This document shows positions 47,587 through 56,429 of a stretch of 64,000 nucleotides of DNA, one piece after another. The notes beneath the pieces are model-generated. The model was given only the letters and a program-made list of their open reading frames with translations, did not search any database and was not told the DNA's origin. Numbering within the stretch: position 1 is the first letter of the stretch; each line of letters begins with the position of its first letter. A program made the position numbers and the translations under genes. The DNA comes from Pseudoalteromonas sp. (GTDB lineage Bacteria; Pseudomonadota; Gammaproteobacteria; Enterobacterales; Alteromonadaceae). Location of the stretch: the NCBI RefSeq assembly GCF_018402495.1, contig NZ_JAGYIU010000004.1:62001-126000 (forward strand), written 5' to 3'.

Positions 47587-47961
47587 TTGCAACGTATTTA
47601 CTGTATTTTACTCACGCTGACCTTGCTACTCACTTTTGTGGGTCAAGCTGTTGCGTCTGTATCTATGGTATGTGATATGCCGCATATGAACATGGCAACT
47701 CATGCATCCATGCAACATACCCAGATGGCAATGAGCGACGACGCGCATACATCAATGATGGGCATGGACTGTTGCAGCGATGAGAACGCGGTAGCTCAAG
47801 ATTGCAGTTGCCCAATGAGTGCTTGTAATTCGCATTCGTTCTTGAGTGTAAACTCGCTATTTAGTGCCTCTAAATTACCCGATGAAAAAGTACATCTTAT
47901 TGTAACACAGCCCCCACCTAACTTTGTACGCTCCCTTTATCGTCCTCCTATGTCTGTATAA
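47587..47961 (+). CDS. Met/His/Cys-rich exported small protein upstream of cus genes
   Basis: A 124-residue secreted protein, starting at a TTG with an AGG ribosome site nine bases upstream. The signal peptide (about 1-24) is followed by a segment dense in metal ligands: DMPHMNMATHASMQHTQMAM, then MMGMDCCSDE and CSCPMSACNSH. No enzyme domain is visible. It lies about 100 bp before the CusCBA-like genes on the same strand, so a copper-binding or copper-sensing role, such as CopL-like leader proteins upstream of copper operons, is an attractive inference. Not confirmed. Confidence 0.65.
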   Translation: MQRIYCILLTLTLLLTFVGQAVASVSMVCDMPHMNMATHASMQHTQMAMSDDAHTSMMGMDCCSDENAVAQDCSCPMSACNSHSFLSVNSLFSASKLPDEKVHLIVTQPPPNFVRSLYRPPMSV

Positions 47962-48068
47962 CCGCAGGATAGGTGTATTCAAAATCTAGTCATTTAGCTT
48001 TTTTCATCTATCTGCTTATAAATTTAATTGTTTTTATTCATTATTTTTAAATTTAAGTGGAGCAAGTG

Positions 48069-49394
48069 ATGAATCACTTCGCAGTATTAAAAGCCGTTTG
48101 TGTGAGCAGCTTGTTGAGCATTAGCCTTACTGTACACAGTACTGAACTGAGTTTAGATGAGGCCATTAACTATGCCTTAAATCATGAGCCTTGGCTTAAA
48201 GCCAGCAAACAAAAACAAGCATCAATTGAAGCGCAAAGCATTGCCGCAGGTACTCTACCTGATCCGGTACTTACTTTAGGGTTGATGAACTTACCAACCA
48301 ATGGTTTTGCTTTTGACCAAGAAAATATGACCCAATTTAAAGTGGGAATTAGTCAATCTTTAAGCCGAGGTGACAGTTTAGCATTGCAGCAAAAAGCACT
48401 GTCTCAGTCAGCTGCATCCGAGCCTTGGCTACGTAAAGATAGGCTCGCGCAGGTAAAAACCACAGTGACTGAGTCGTGGCTCAATGCATACAGAGCACAG
48501 CGAACTATTGAACTTATTGAGCAAGACAAAGCCCTGTTTACTCAGCTAATCGATATTACCGAATCAAGTTATGTAAGCGCGGTAGGCAAAACACGCCAAC
48601 AAGATATTATTCGTGCGCAATTAGAGCTAACCCGTCTTGAAGATAAACTAATGCAACTTGAACAACAACTTCAAGGTGCTAAAAAGCGGCTAACACAATG
48701 GTTGCCTATTGATATGCTAAGCCAACCTGTTGGTGATGATTTTTCAGCGCTTGTAGCATTAAAAAACTACACCGAGTTAGAGTTTCAGCAATTAATGGCA
48801 CTGCTATTAAAGCATCCCGCTATTATGGCAATTGATAATGCAATAGAGGCAAAGCAAACTCAAATCAATGTGGCTGAGCAAGGTTATAAACCACAAATAG
48901 GCGTGAACATGGAATATGGTTATCGCGATGATATGCCAATGGGGGGCTCGCGAGCAGATCTGTTCTCTGTGGGAGTGAGTATAGATTTACCGCTATTTAC
49001 CGATAATCGCCAAGATCAACTCGTTAATGCTGCGATTGCTAATAGCGAAGAAGCAAAAACACAAAAATTAATTGCCCTTAAAAAGCTACAAGGGATGTAC
49101 TTTAAGGAAGTTAGTCAGCTAACACGATTGAGCCAGCGATCGGTGCTTTACCAAACTAAGTTACTGCCGCAAATGGCCGAACAAGCACAAGCGACCCTTA
49201 ATGCTTATACTCGCGATGATGGTAATTTTTCGGATGTGATGCAAGCGCGGATCAGCGAATTAAATGCCAAAATAGACGCACTTAATATTCATGTTGATCA
49301 AAAAATTATTATTGCACGGTTAAATTATTACGCCAGTGCTGATGACGCCAGCTTAAAAAACTTACCACAGCAGGAGCTAACCTATGAATACTAA
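48069..49394 (+). CDS. Outer-membrane efflux protein, TolC/CusC family
   Basis: Outer-membrane channel of a tripartite metal efflux pump. The ATG at 48069 follows a GGAG ribosome site, giving 441 residues with a signal peptide ending near TVHS. It has the alternating helical and strand pattern of the OEP family, with the YALNHEPWLKASKQKQ start and two internal repeats. It overlaps the adaptor gene by 11 bp. Membership in the Cus system is from context: an HME-type adaptor and pump follow. Confidence 0.88.
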   Translation: MNHFAVLKAVCVSSLLSISLTVHSTELSLDEAINYALNHEPWLKASKQKQASIEAQSIAAGTLPDPVLTLGLMNLPTNGFAFDQENMTQFKVGISQSLSRGDSLALQQKALSQSAASEPWLRKDRLAQVKTTVTESWLNAYRAQRTIELIEQDKALFTQLIDITESSYVSAVGKTRQQDIIRAQLELTRLEDKLMQLEQQLQGAKKRLTQWLPIDMLSQPVGDDFSALVALKNYTELEFQQLMALLLKHPAIMAIDNAIEAKQTQINVAEQGYKPQIGVNMEYGYRDDMPMGGSRADLFSVGVSIDLPLFTDNRQDQLVNAAIANSEEAKTQKLIALKKLQGMYFKEVSQLTRLSQRSVLYQTKLLPQMAEQAQATLNAYTRDDGNFSDVMQARISELNAKIDALNIHVDQKIIIARLNYYASADDASLKNLPQQELTYEY

Positions 49395-50880
49395 TTTAAA
49401 ATTGTTATTGGTGGCTCTATGCAGTGCAGCGCTGACTGCCGGGGTGTTATTGAGCTTGCCAGCTGAGCACACTATGCCAAGCGATAACAAAACTAGTAGT
49501 AAAAAAGAGCCGCTTTACTGGGTGGCGCCAATGGACAGTAATTATCGCCGTGATGAACCGGGTTTGTCACCTATGGGTATGGATTTAGTGCCTGTTTATG
49601 AAGAGTCAGACAGTGGCGCCAATGAAGGCCCCGGCAGTGTTAAAATTTCACCTACCGTGATCAATAACTTAGGTGTACGCAAGGCTCCTGTAGAGTTTGC
49701 GGCGCTGGAAAATGAAGTCAACACAGTAGGCTATGTACAGTATAACCAAGATCAGCTCATTCATATTCACCCGCGGGTAGAGGGCTGGGTAGAGACGTTA
49801 TATGTGAAAGCCGCGGGCGATCAGGTTAAACAAGATGCGCCACTTTATACTTTGTATTCGCCGCAGTTAGTCAATGCCCAAGAAGAGTTTGTTTTAGCGT
49901 TAAAACGCAATAATCCGGTGTTAATTCGTGCAGCCAAAGCGCGTTTAAAATCGCTTAATGTGTCAGAGGATTTTATTTCACGCCTGCAAAAAAGCCAGCA
50001 AGTGCTGCAAAACATTACTTTTTATTCCCGCCAAGGTGGTGTTGTCGATGAGCTTAATATTCGTGAAGGGTTTTACGTTAAACCAGATACATCAATGATG
50101 AGTATTGCACAGCTTGACGAAGTGTGGGTTGAGGCTGAAGTATTTGAACGCCAAGCTGAGCTGATCCGTGTTGGCTTACCGGTAACCATGACTCTTGATT
50201 ATATAAGTGGCAAAAGTTGGCAGGGGCAGGTGGATTATATTTATCCTACCCTAGATGCTAAAAATCGGACTTTAAGAGTGCGTTTGCGTTTTGATAACCA
50301 AGGTTATCAATTAAAACCAAATATGTTTGCGCAAGTGAGTATTCATAGCCAAAAAGCTGAAAAGCAGCTCATTGTGCCTAAAGAGGCGGTTATTCGCACT
50401 GGTAGCCAAAACCGCGTTGTAGTTGCACTTGGAGAAGGACGTTTTAAGTCGGTTGAAGTAACCTTAGGGCGAAGCGATGCGATTCATACTGAGATTTTAT
50501 CCGGTGTTATGGCAGAAGATGAAGTGGTTACTTCTGCGCAGTTTTTAATTGATTCAGAGTCGAGTAAGAGCTCAGACTTTAAGCGTATGCAAGTGCCCTC
50601 GCATAGCAGTATGCAAATGAGTGATACCGATCCAAGTATGGCTACTGTGAATGGAGTGATTAATAGCATTGACCCTAGCACGCGGGTTATGAATATTAGC
50701 CGTGAGGCGATTGAGAAGTGGGGGCGAGAACCTGCAACCATGGACTTTGTGCTAGGCGAAACGATAGATATTGAAATATTTGAGCCAAATGCTGAAGTGA
50801 CCTTTACTTTTAGTGTTGATGATGGCGAGTTTATAATTCATACCATGACTTCTGTGCATGCTGCGCACAGTCATCATTAG
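49384..50880 (+). CDS. Periplasmic adaptor CusB-like, with YHS-like N-domain and fused CusF-like C-domain
   Basis: Membrane fusion protein of a Cu/Ag efflux pump, 498 residues. It has a membrane-anchoring N-terminus, a heavy-metal-binding domain ([21 protein letters not shown], about 44-64) typical of CusB homologues, the barrel-sandwich and beta-barrel adaptor core (about 100-390) with [20 protein letters not shown], and a C-terminal domain (about 415-498) resembling the separate E. coli copper chaperone CusF. That domain is degenerate: of the CusF Cu ligands only the second Met of the E-M-T-M motif has a clear equivalent (PATMDF). A His-rich end HAAHSHH follows. Confidence 0.88.
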   Translation: MNTNLKLLLVALCSAALTAGVLLSLPAEHTMPSDNKTSSKKEPLYWVAPMDSNYRRDEPGLSPMGMDLVPVYEESDSGANEGPGSVKISPTVINNLGVRKAPVEFAALENEVNTVGYVQYNQDQLIHIHPRVEGWVETLYVKAAGDQVKQDAPLYTLYSPQLVNAQEEFVLALKRNNPVLIRAAKARLKSLNVSEDFISRLQKSQQVLQNITFYSRQGGVVDELNIREGFYVKPDTSMMSIAQLDEVWVEAEVFERQAELIRVGLPVTMTLDYISGKSWQGQVDYIYPTLDAKNRTLRVRLRFDNQGYQLKPNMFAQVSIHSQKAEKQLIVPKEAVIRTGSQNRVVVALGEGRFKSVEVTLGRSDAIHTEILSGVMAEDEVVTSAQFLIDSESSKSSDFKRMQVPSHSSMQMSDTDPSMATVNGVINSIDPSTRVMNISREAIEKWGREPATMDFVLGETIDIEIFEPNAEVTFTFSVDDGEFIIHTMTSVHAAHSHH

Positions 50881-50888
50881 GAGCTGTT

Positions 50889-53800
50889 ATGATTACTGCA
50901 ATTATTCGCTGGTCAGTTGTTAATCGCTTTTTTGTGTTGCTGCTTAGCGCCATATTGATTGGTGGTGGTTTGTATGCTGTAAAAAATACGCCTATAGACG
51001 CTTTGCCCGATCTATCTGATGTACAGGTTATTGTTAAAACATCCTACCCTGGGCAAGCACCGCAAGTGGTACAAGATCAGGTTACATTTCCTATAACCAC
51101 GGCGATGTTATCGGTACCTGGGGCGCAAACAGTACGTGGTTTTTCGTTTTTTGGTGACTCTTACGTGTACGTTATTTTTGACGAAGACACCGATTTATAC
51201 TGGGCGCGAAGTCGTGTTCAGGAATATTTAAGTCAAGTATCTGCGCGTTTACCCAGTACGGCAATTGCAGAGCTGGGCCCCGATGCCACAGGAGTGGGGT
51301 GGGTGTATTTATATGCACTCACTGATACCACAGGTAAGCATGATATTAGCCAGTTACGCAGTTTACAAGATTGGTTTTTAAAGTTTGAACTGCAAACAGT
51401 GCCCGGTGTATCTGAAGTGGCATCGGTAGGTGGCATGGTCAAGCAATATCAAGTCAACGTTCAGCCTGATAAGTTGCGCGCCTATGGTATTCCGTTAAGC
51501 CTTATTCAGACTGCCATTAAGCAAGGTAATCAAGAAATGGGGGCATCAGTTGTTGAAATGGCAGAAGCCGAATACATGGTGACAAGTACAGGCTATATAA
51601 AAAGTATTGCTGATTTAGAGGCGATCCCTTTGGGCCTTAACGCCAATGGCACCCCATTACAGCTTCGTGATGTTGCTAATGTGCGTTTAGGCCCACAAAT
51701 GCGCCGTGGGGTTGCCGAGCTTAACGGTGAAGGCGAGGTGGCTGGTGGCGTAGTCGTGATGCGCTTTGGTGAAAACGCGCAAAAAACCATAGAGCTCGTT
51801 AAAGCTAAATTGGAGTCACTTAAAAAAGGCCTGCCTGAGGGGGTTGAAATTGTACCTGTGTACGATCGCTCTCACTTAATAAAGGACGCAGTTGATAACC
51901 TCACCTCTAAATTGATGGAAGAGCTGATTGTAGTGGCTTTAGTGTGTGTGGTGTTTTTATTCCATGTACGCTCATCGCTGGTGGCTATTATTACCTTACC
52001 GTTAGGCATACTCACCGCTTTTATTATTATGCATTGGCAGGGGATTAACGCCAATATCATGTCGTTAGGGGGCATTGCTATAGCGATAGGTGCCATGACA
52101 GATGGTGCGATTGTGATGATTGAAAACATGCACAAACACATGGAGAAAAAGCCACTAACAGATGAAAACCGCTGGCAAGTGGTGATTGATTCTGCCAGTG
52201 AAGTAGGGCCTGCATTATTTTTTAGCTTATTAATTATTACAGTCAGCTTTATGCCCGTGTTTATTTTAGAAGCTCAAGAGGGGCGAATGTTTGCACCATT
52301 GGCGTACACAAAAACGTATGCAATGGCGGCTTCTGCCGGCTTAGCAATTACCTTAGTACCCGTACTAATGGGCTATTTTATTCGCGGTAAGGTGATATCT
52401 GAAAATAAAAATCCGGTAAACCGTTTACTGGTAAATAGTTATAAACCACTGTTAAACACGGTGTTAAAGTTTCCAAAAAGTACGTTACTGGTGGCACTAG
52501 TAATTACTTTAGTAGGCTTTTATCCGATAAATAAAATAGGCAGTGAGTTTATTCCACCTCTTGATGAGGGGGATTTAATGTATATGCCGACGACTTACCC
52601 TGGGATTTCGATTGGTAAAGCGCGCGAGCTATTACAGCAAACCGATAAGCTGATTGCCACTGTGCCTGAGGTAAAAACCGTATTTGGTAAAATTGGACGA
52701 GCGGAAACGGCAACTGATCCGGCCCCACTCACCATGATTGAAACCTTCATACAGTTTAAGCCTAAAGATCAGTGGCGCGAGGGCATGACCACCGAAAAGC
52801 TTAAACAAGAGCTGGATGCTTTAGTAAAGTTCCCAGGGCTCACTAACGCTTGGGTCATGCCAATAAAAACACGAATAGATATGCTAGCTACAGGGATTAA
52901 AACACCTGTGGGTATAAAAGTCGCGGGGCCAAATTTGAATGAAATTCAAAAAATAGGCCAGCAAATAGAGGTACTACTTAAAGATCTTCCCGATACAGCC
53001 TCGGTTTACTCAGAGCGAGTTGCGGGTGGGCGTTATATTAAGGTTGATATTAACCGTGAAAAAGCAGCGCGTTACAGTTTAAATATTGCAGATGTGCAAC
53101 AAGTGGTCGCAACCGCCATTGGGGGGATGAACGTAACTGAAACGGTGGAAGGACAAGAGCGCTACCCGGTAAATATTCGTTATCCGCAAGCGTATCGTGA
53201 CTCACCTGAAGAACTGATGCTATTACCCATTGTCACCCCAACTGGGCAGCGTATTGCGCTTGCTGATGTGGCTGATGTATTTATTGAAAATGGCCCGCCA
53301 GGAATAAAAAGTGAAAATGCGCGGTTAAATGGGTGGATCTTTATTGATATTAAAGATACTGACATTGGCAGCTATGTAGAAAATGCTCAGCAGTTACTAA
53401 ACGAGCAGCTAATTTTACCCGCAGGGTATTCTATAACTTGGGCAGGGCAATACGAATACATGGAGCGCGCGAAAGAAAAGCTCGCCTATGTATTGCCGCT
53501 CACTTTAGCGATTATTGTGGTGTTACTGTACTTGAATTTTAGAAGCTTTGTTGAAGTGGCGGTTATCATGGCCACCTTACCACTGGCGATGATAGGTGGC
53601 ATCTGGCTAATGTACTTAGAAGGCTTTAATTTCTCTGTTGCTGTGGGGGTTGGCTTTATTGCCCTTGCTGGGGTGGCCGTAGAAATAGGCGTTATTATGT
53701 TGGTGTATTTAAATCAAGCGTATAAAGCGCAGATAGAGGTGGCCTCTCAATTAGGAAAAACTATGAGTATTGAGCAGCTTAAGCACGCCATATTAGAAGG

Positions 53801-54005
53801 TGCTGGTTTGCGCGTTCGCCCGGTAATGATGACGGTAGCCACCATAGTGATTGGCCTGTTACCAGTGTTATATGGCACAGGTACGGGAAGTGAAGTAATG
53901 AGCCGAATAGCCGCCCCTATGGTTGGTGGTATGTTTAGCGCCCTTGTTTTAACATTGTTGGTATTACCTGCAGTGTATTTATTATGGCGAAAGCGAAACC
54001 TATAA
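50889..54005 (+). CDS. Heavy-metal RND efflux pump, CusA-like
   Basis: Inner-membrane proton-driven metal exporter of 1038 residues (E. coli CusA is 1047), HME-RND family. It has 12 membrane segments with two large periplasmic loops. Seen: [22 protein letters not shown] (about 38), the central transmembrane block with [20 protein letters not shown] (about 394), and the second-half motif [22 protein letters not shown] (about 660) that in CusA lies near the Met relay. Cu(I)/Ag(I) is the likely substrate by homology with adaptor and neighbours. It is the last gene of the cus run and starts 8 bp after the adaptor. Confidence 0.95.
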   Translation: MITAIIRWSVVNRFFVLLLSAILIGGGLYAVKNTPIDALPDLSDVQVIVKTSYPGQAPQVVQDQVTFPITTAMLSVPGAQTVRGFSFFGDSYVYVIFDEDTDLYWARSRVQEYLSQVSARLPSTAIAELGPDATGVGWVYLYALTDTTGKHDISQLRSLQDWFLKFELQTVPGVSEVASVGGMVKQYQVNVQPDKLRAYGIPLSLIQTAIKQGNQEMGASVVEMAEAEYMVTSTGYIKSIADLEAIPLGLNANGTPLQLRDVANVRLGPQMRRGVAELNGEGEVAGGVVVMRFGENAQKTIELVKAKLESLKKGLPEGVEIVPVYDRSHLIKDAVDNLTSKLMEELIVVALVCVVFLFHVRSSLVAIITLPLGILTAFIIMHWQGINANIMSLGGIAIAIGAMTDGAIVMIENMHKHMEKKPLTDENRWQVVIDSASEVGPALFFSLLIITVSFMPVFILEAQEGRMFAPLAYTKTYAMAASAGLAITLVPVLMGYFIRGKVISENKNPVNRLLVNSYKPLLNTVLKFPKSTLLVALVITLVGFYPINKIGSEFIPPLDEGDLMYMPTTYPGISIGKARELLQQTDKLIATVPEVKTVFGKIGRAETATDPAPLTMIETFIQFKPKDQWREGMTTEKLKQELDALVKFPGLTNAWVMPIKTRIDMLATGIKTPVGIKVAGPNLNEIQKIGQQIEVLLKDLPDTASVYSERVAGGRYIKVDINREKAARYSLNIADVQQVVATAIGGMNVTETVEGQERYPVNIRYPQAYRDSPEELMLLPIVTPTGQRIALADVADVFIENGPPGIKSENARLNGWIFIDIKDTDIGSYVENAQQLLNEQLILPAGYSITWAGQYEYMERAKEKLAYVLPLTLAIIVVLLYLNFRSFVEVAVIMATLPLAMIGGIWLMYLEGFNFSVAVGVGFIALAGVAVEIGVIMLVYLNQAYKAQIEVASQLGKTMSIEQLKHAILEGAGLRVRPVMMTVATIVIGLLPVLYGTGTGSEVMSRIAAPMVGGMFSALVLTLLVLPAVYLLWRKRNL

Positions 54006-54019
54006 TTTTTACATTAGTT

Positions 54020-54056
54020 GTGTAACTTGTACTGAAAAAATCAGTGCATGTTACAC
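54020..54056 (+). terminator. Hairpin after the cus operon
   Basis: GTGTAAC (54020-54026) pairs with GTTACAC (54050-54056). The inner part, TGTACTGA with TCAGTGCA, adds a further eight mostly paired positions around a poly-A loop. It is a long imperfect hairpin 14 bp after the CusA stop; the T content after it is modest. Confidence 0.45.
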
Positions 54057-54148
54057 ACCTTTAACTTAGTTACTGATTTTATTGTGTTTTTTACTGGCAC
54101 GATTTGCGCATCTAATTAATTATTAGGGTTAAATAGTGAGGAACGCAC

Positions 54149-54604
54149 ATGCAAGTTAAAACAATCCAAGAAGTGTTCGATTGGACCGTTCAGTTTCATA
54201 CACAAATGGCGGCTAACTTTTTCAGTGTTAGAGAGTTATTAGGTGAGCATAATAGGCAGCTAGTTGACTACTGTGTTGAATATGAAAAAAAACTCGCGGA
54301 AGATTTAATTGGCTTTAAAGCTATTATCCAAATAAACACTTTAGATACGTATTGTTATGAATATTTTTCAGAGAACTCAGAAGTCATTAACTTTACTGAT
54401 TTAGATCGCAGTAATCAGCTAGATGAGCAAGTGATTCAGGAATATTTATCACAACAACATCAAAAAGTATTGAATGCATATAGTTATTTGGCAGAAAAAG
54501 CGCAGTCACCTGAGGCTCAAGAAAAACTAGGTGAGCTGTTACAACTCGAAGAGCAAGGATTAAGGCAAATGATGCAAAGCATTAACCGCCACGCCGACAT
54601 GTAG
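54149..54604 (+). CDS. Hypothetical helical protein
   Basis: A 151-residue protein with a GAGGAA ribosome site. It is hydrophilic and appears all-helical, with the pattern of a small helical bundle (EVFDWTVQFHTQMAANFF, then YEKKLAEDL and LGELLQLEEQGLRQMM). It contains no signal peptide or membrane segment and I recognise no motif. It follows the cus operon on the same strand, beyond a hairpin, and precedes a truncated MITE copy. Ferritin-like or rubrerythrin-like helical folds are possible, but the Glu/His ligand pattern is not evident. Confidence 0.6.
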   Translation: MQVKTIQEVFDWTVQFHTQMAANFFSVRELLGEHNRQLVDYCVEYEKKLAEDLIGFKAIIQINTLDTYCYEYFSENSEVINFTDLDRSNQLDEQVIQEYLSQQHQKVLNAYSYLAEKAQSPEAQEKLGELLQLEEQGLRQMMQSINRHADM

Positions 54605-54941
54605 TACGATTTTTTATTGATACTTGTCAGCAATAAAGCTTTCTACAACATTCAATTAGTAAAAATTAAAGCTTAAAAAGCGCAATTAGATTAGGGTCTG
54701 TTTATCTTTCAAGGTTAAATTTGCAGCAGTCTGTTTGGTATTGAGGCAAGGCAGAGCCTATGTGGTGTGGTTACTTCCCATAAATAGGCGATAACGCAGT
54801 ATCAATGCCAAATAGGCGCAGCCCGAAGGGTTTTATCTAGGAGTATACCTTCATGGGTAGTAGTAAGAGGTGGTCAGGACGCGGGAACTTAGCTTCTTTT
54901 GTAATAGCCTGGGAAGCGCTTGTTTGGCGAGTTTTTTATGA
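54605..54941. other. Intergenic region with a truncated MITE copy
   Basis: These 337 bases between the hypothetical protein gene and ppx hold the truncated third MITE copy at 54694-54842. The following 100 bases do not match the other copies and contain no gene that I can support. Confidence 0.5.
54694..54842. mobile_element. Truncated third copy of the 264-bp MITE
   Basis: The first roughly 150 bp match the start of copy 2 (GGGTCTG, then ATCTTTCAAGGTTAAATTTG and onwards) with scattered changes, and a TA precedes it. After 54842 the similarity stops abruptly, where the other copies continue with the sequence GGGCGATTTACTC; the right terminal repeat is missing. This is either a deletion or a later insertion at that point. 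Confidence 0.65.
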
Positions 54942-56429
54942 TCACACACATTCAAATTGGATCCCCACTTTTTTAAGATAGAGCTGTTCTTGGTCTAAGT
55001 CAGCTTGAAGTAGAGTATGCTCTTGTAAGTAGTTATCACTAAAATTAATAAATAAACCCAAATTGCTCGCGCTTATTTCCATATCCGGCTTTAAACTCAC
55101 TTGGCGTTTTTGATTAAATAAAATTGCCAAGCGTAAGATAACAATAAGCTTGAGCACATGTTTTTGAGAAATTGTTAAAAACTCAGGCAGCTCTGCCAGT
55201 TTAATTTTTTTCCGATAAAATCGTATAAGTGAGCTTAAAATAAGTTGCTCTTGTTGTGTAAAGCCGGGTAATTGACTATGTGCAACTATGTAAGCACTGT
55301 GTTTATTAATCCCCGAAGAGTTAATAGACAAGCCAATTTCGTGTAACTTTGCAGCCCAAGTTAATAAAGCTAAATCGTCGTTGTTATCTAAATACCACAC
55401 ATCTTTTAACTGTTTATAGAGCCAAGTTGCAGTATCGGCAACACGTGTAGCATGCAATTTATCTGCGGTATAACGTTCACTTAAATTATTAATGGTGTTT
55501 GAGCGAATATCTTTATCTGCTAGTTTTTGTTGCATTTCATGCAGTAACCCTTCACGCAATGAAAAGTCACTGTAGGTGAGCTCTTTGATAGTAAACTCAG
55601 TAAATATAGTAATTAAAATAGCCAAACCACCGCATATGCTTTGTTTGCGCTCTGGTGTGAGTCCTGCAATATTTAAATTATTAATATGTTTAGCATTAAT
55701 AAATTGCTGTTTTAACGAGAGTAGATCATTGTAGGTCAGATTATGTTGCTGCTGGGTAGTCGCGCTTATCATCGCTAATATTGACTTAATAGTACCCGAG
55801 GTGCCAATAACCATTTGCCAGTTTTCAGTGACATAATTAGAAAAAATAGCCTCGAGTTCTTGTTCGGCTCTTATTTGAGCGTTGTTAAATCGTTTTGCGG
55901 TTATTTTACCATCGGTAAAAAACTGTTTGGTAAAGCTAACACAGCCCATATTTCGACTGGATAAAAGTTTATGCTCAAAATGTTTACCTATTATCAGCTC
56001 AGTACTGCCACCACCAATATCGATAACTAAGCGGTTTTCTTCATTGTGGATATAATGAGCGACACCTTGATAAATAAGACGTGCTTCTTCTTGCCCTGAT
56101 ATAACGTTAATGTGAAAAGGAAATACAGCGCTGGCTTGGGCTAAAAAAGCATTAATATTTTTAGCGCGACGAAAAGTATAAGTAGCCGCAACTTTTACAT
56201 TGCAGGCAGGAAAGTCGTGCAAGGTTTTAGCAAATTGCTTTAGTACTAGCAGTGCGCGGTCTATTGCAGCTTGGCTTAAGCGAAATTTATCATCTAACCC
56301 ATCGGCTAAATAAACGCGTTGTTTTTCTTTGTGTAAAATTTGCAAAGTGCCGTTTACTTCTCGGGCAACCACTAAATGAAAGCTGTTTGAGCCTAAGTCA
56401 ACGGCGGCAATTGAAGAATGATCATTCAT
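54942..56429 (-). CDS. ppx: Exopolyphosphatase (Ppx/GppA family)
   Basis: Hydrolyses terminal phosphates from polyphosphate, or in the GppA variant converts pppGpp to ppGpp. The 495-residue product has the N-terminal ATPase-like sites AAVDLGSNSFHLVVA (about 8-22) and VIDIGGGSTELIIG (about 137-150), and a C-terminal HD-like helical domain (about 310 onwards). It overlaps the ppk start by 8 bp, so the pair is translated together, and by position it is Ppx. Confidence 0.93.
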   Translation of the reverse strand: MNDHSSIAAVDLGSNSFHLVVAREVNGTLQILHKEKQRVYLADGLDDKFRLSQAAIDRALLVLKQFAKTLHDFPACNVKVAATYTFRRAKNINAFLAQASAVFPFHINVISGQEEARLIYQGVAHYIHNEENRLVIDIGGGSTELIIGKHFEHKLLSSRNMGCVSFTKQFFTDGKITAKRFNNAQIRAEQELEAIFSNYVTENWQMVIGTSGTIKSILAMISATTQQQHNLTYNDLLSLKQQFINAKHINNLNIAGLTPERKQSICGGLAILITIFTEFTIKELTYSDFSLREGLLHEMQQKLADKDIRSNTINNLSERYTADKLHATRVADTATWLYKQLKDVWYLDNNDDLALLTWAAKLHEIGLSINSSGINKHSAYIVAHSQLPGFTQQEQLILSSLIRFYRKKIKLAELPEFLTISQKHVLKLIVILRLAILFNQKRQVSLKPDMEISASNLGLFINFSDNYLQEHTLLQADLDQEQLYLKKVGIQFECV

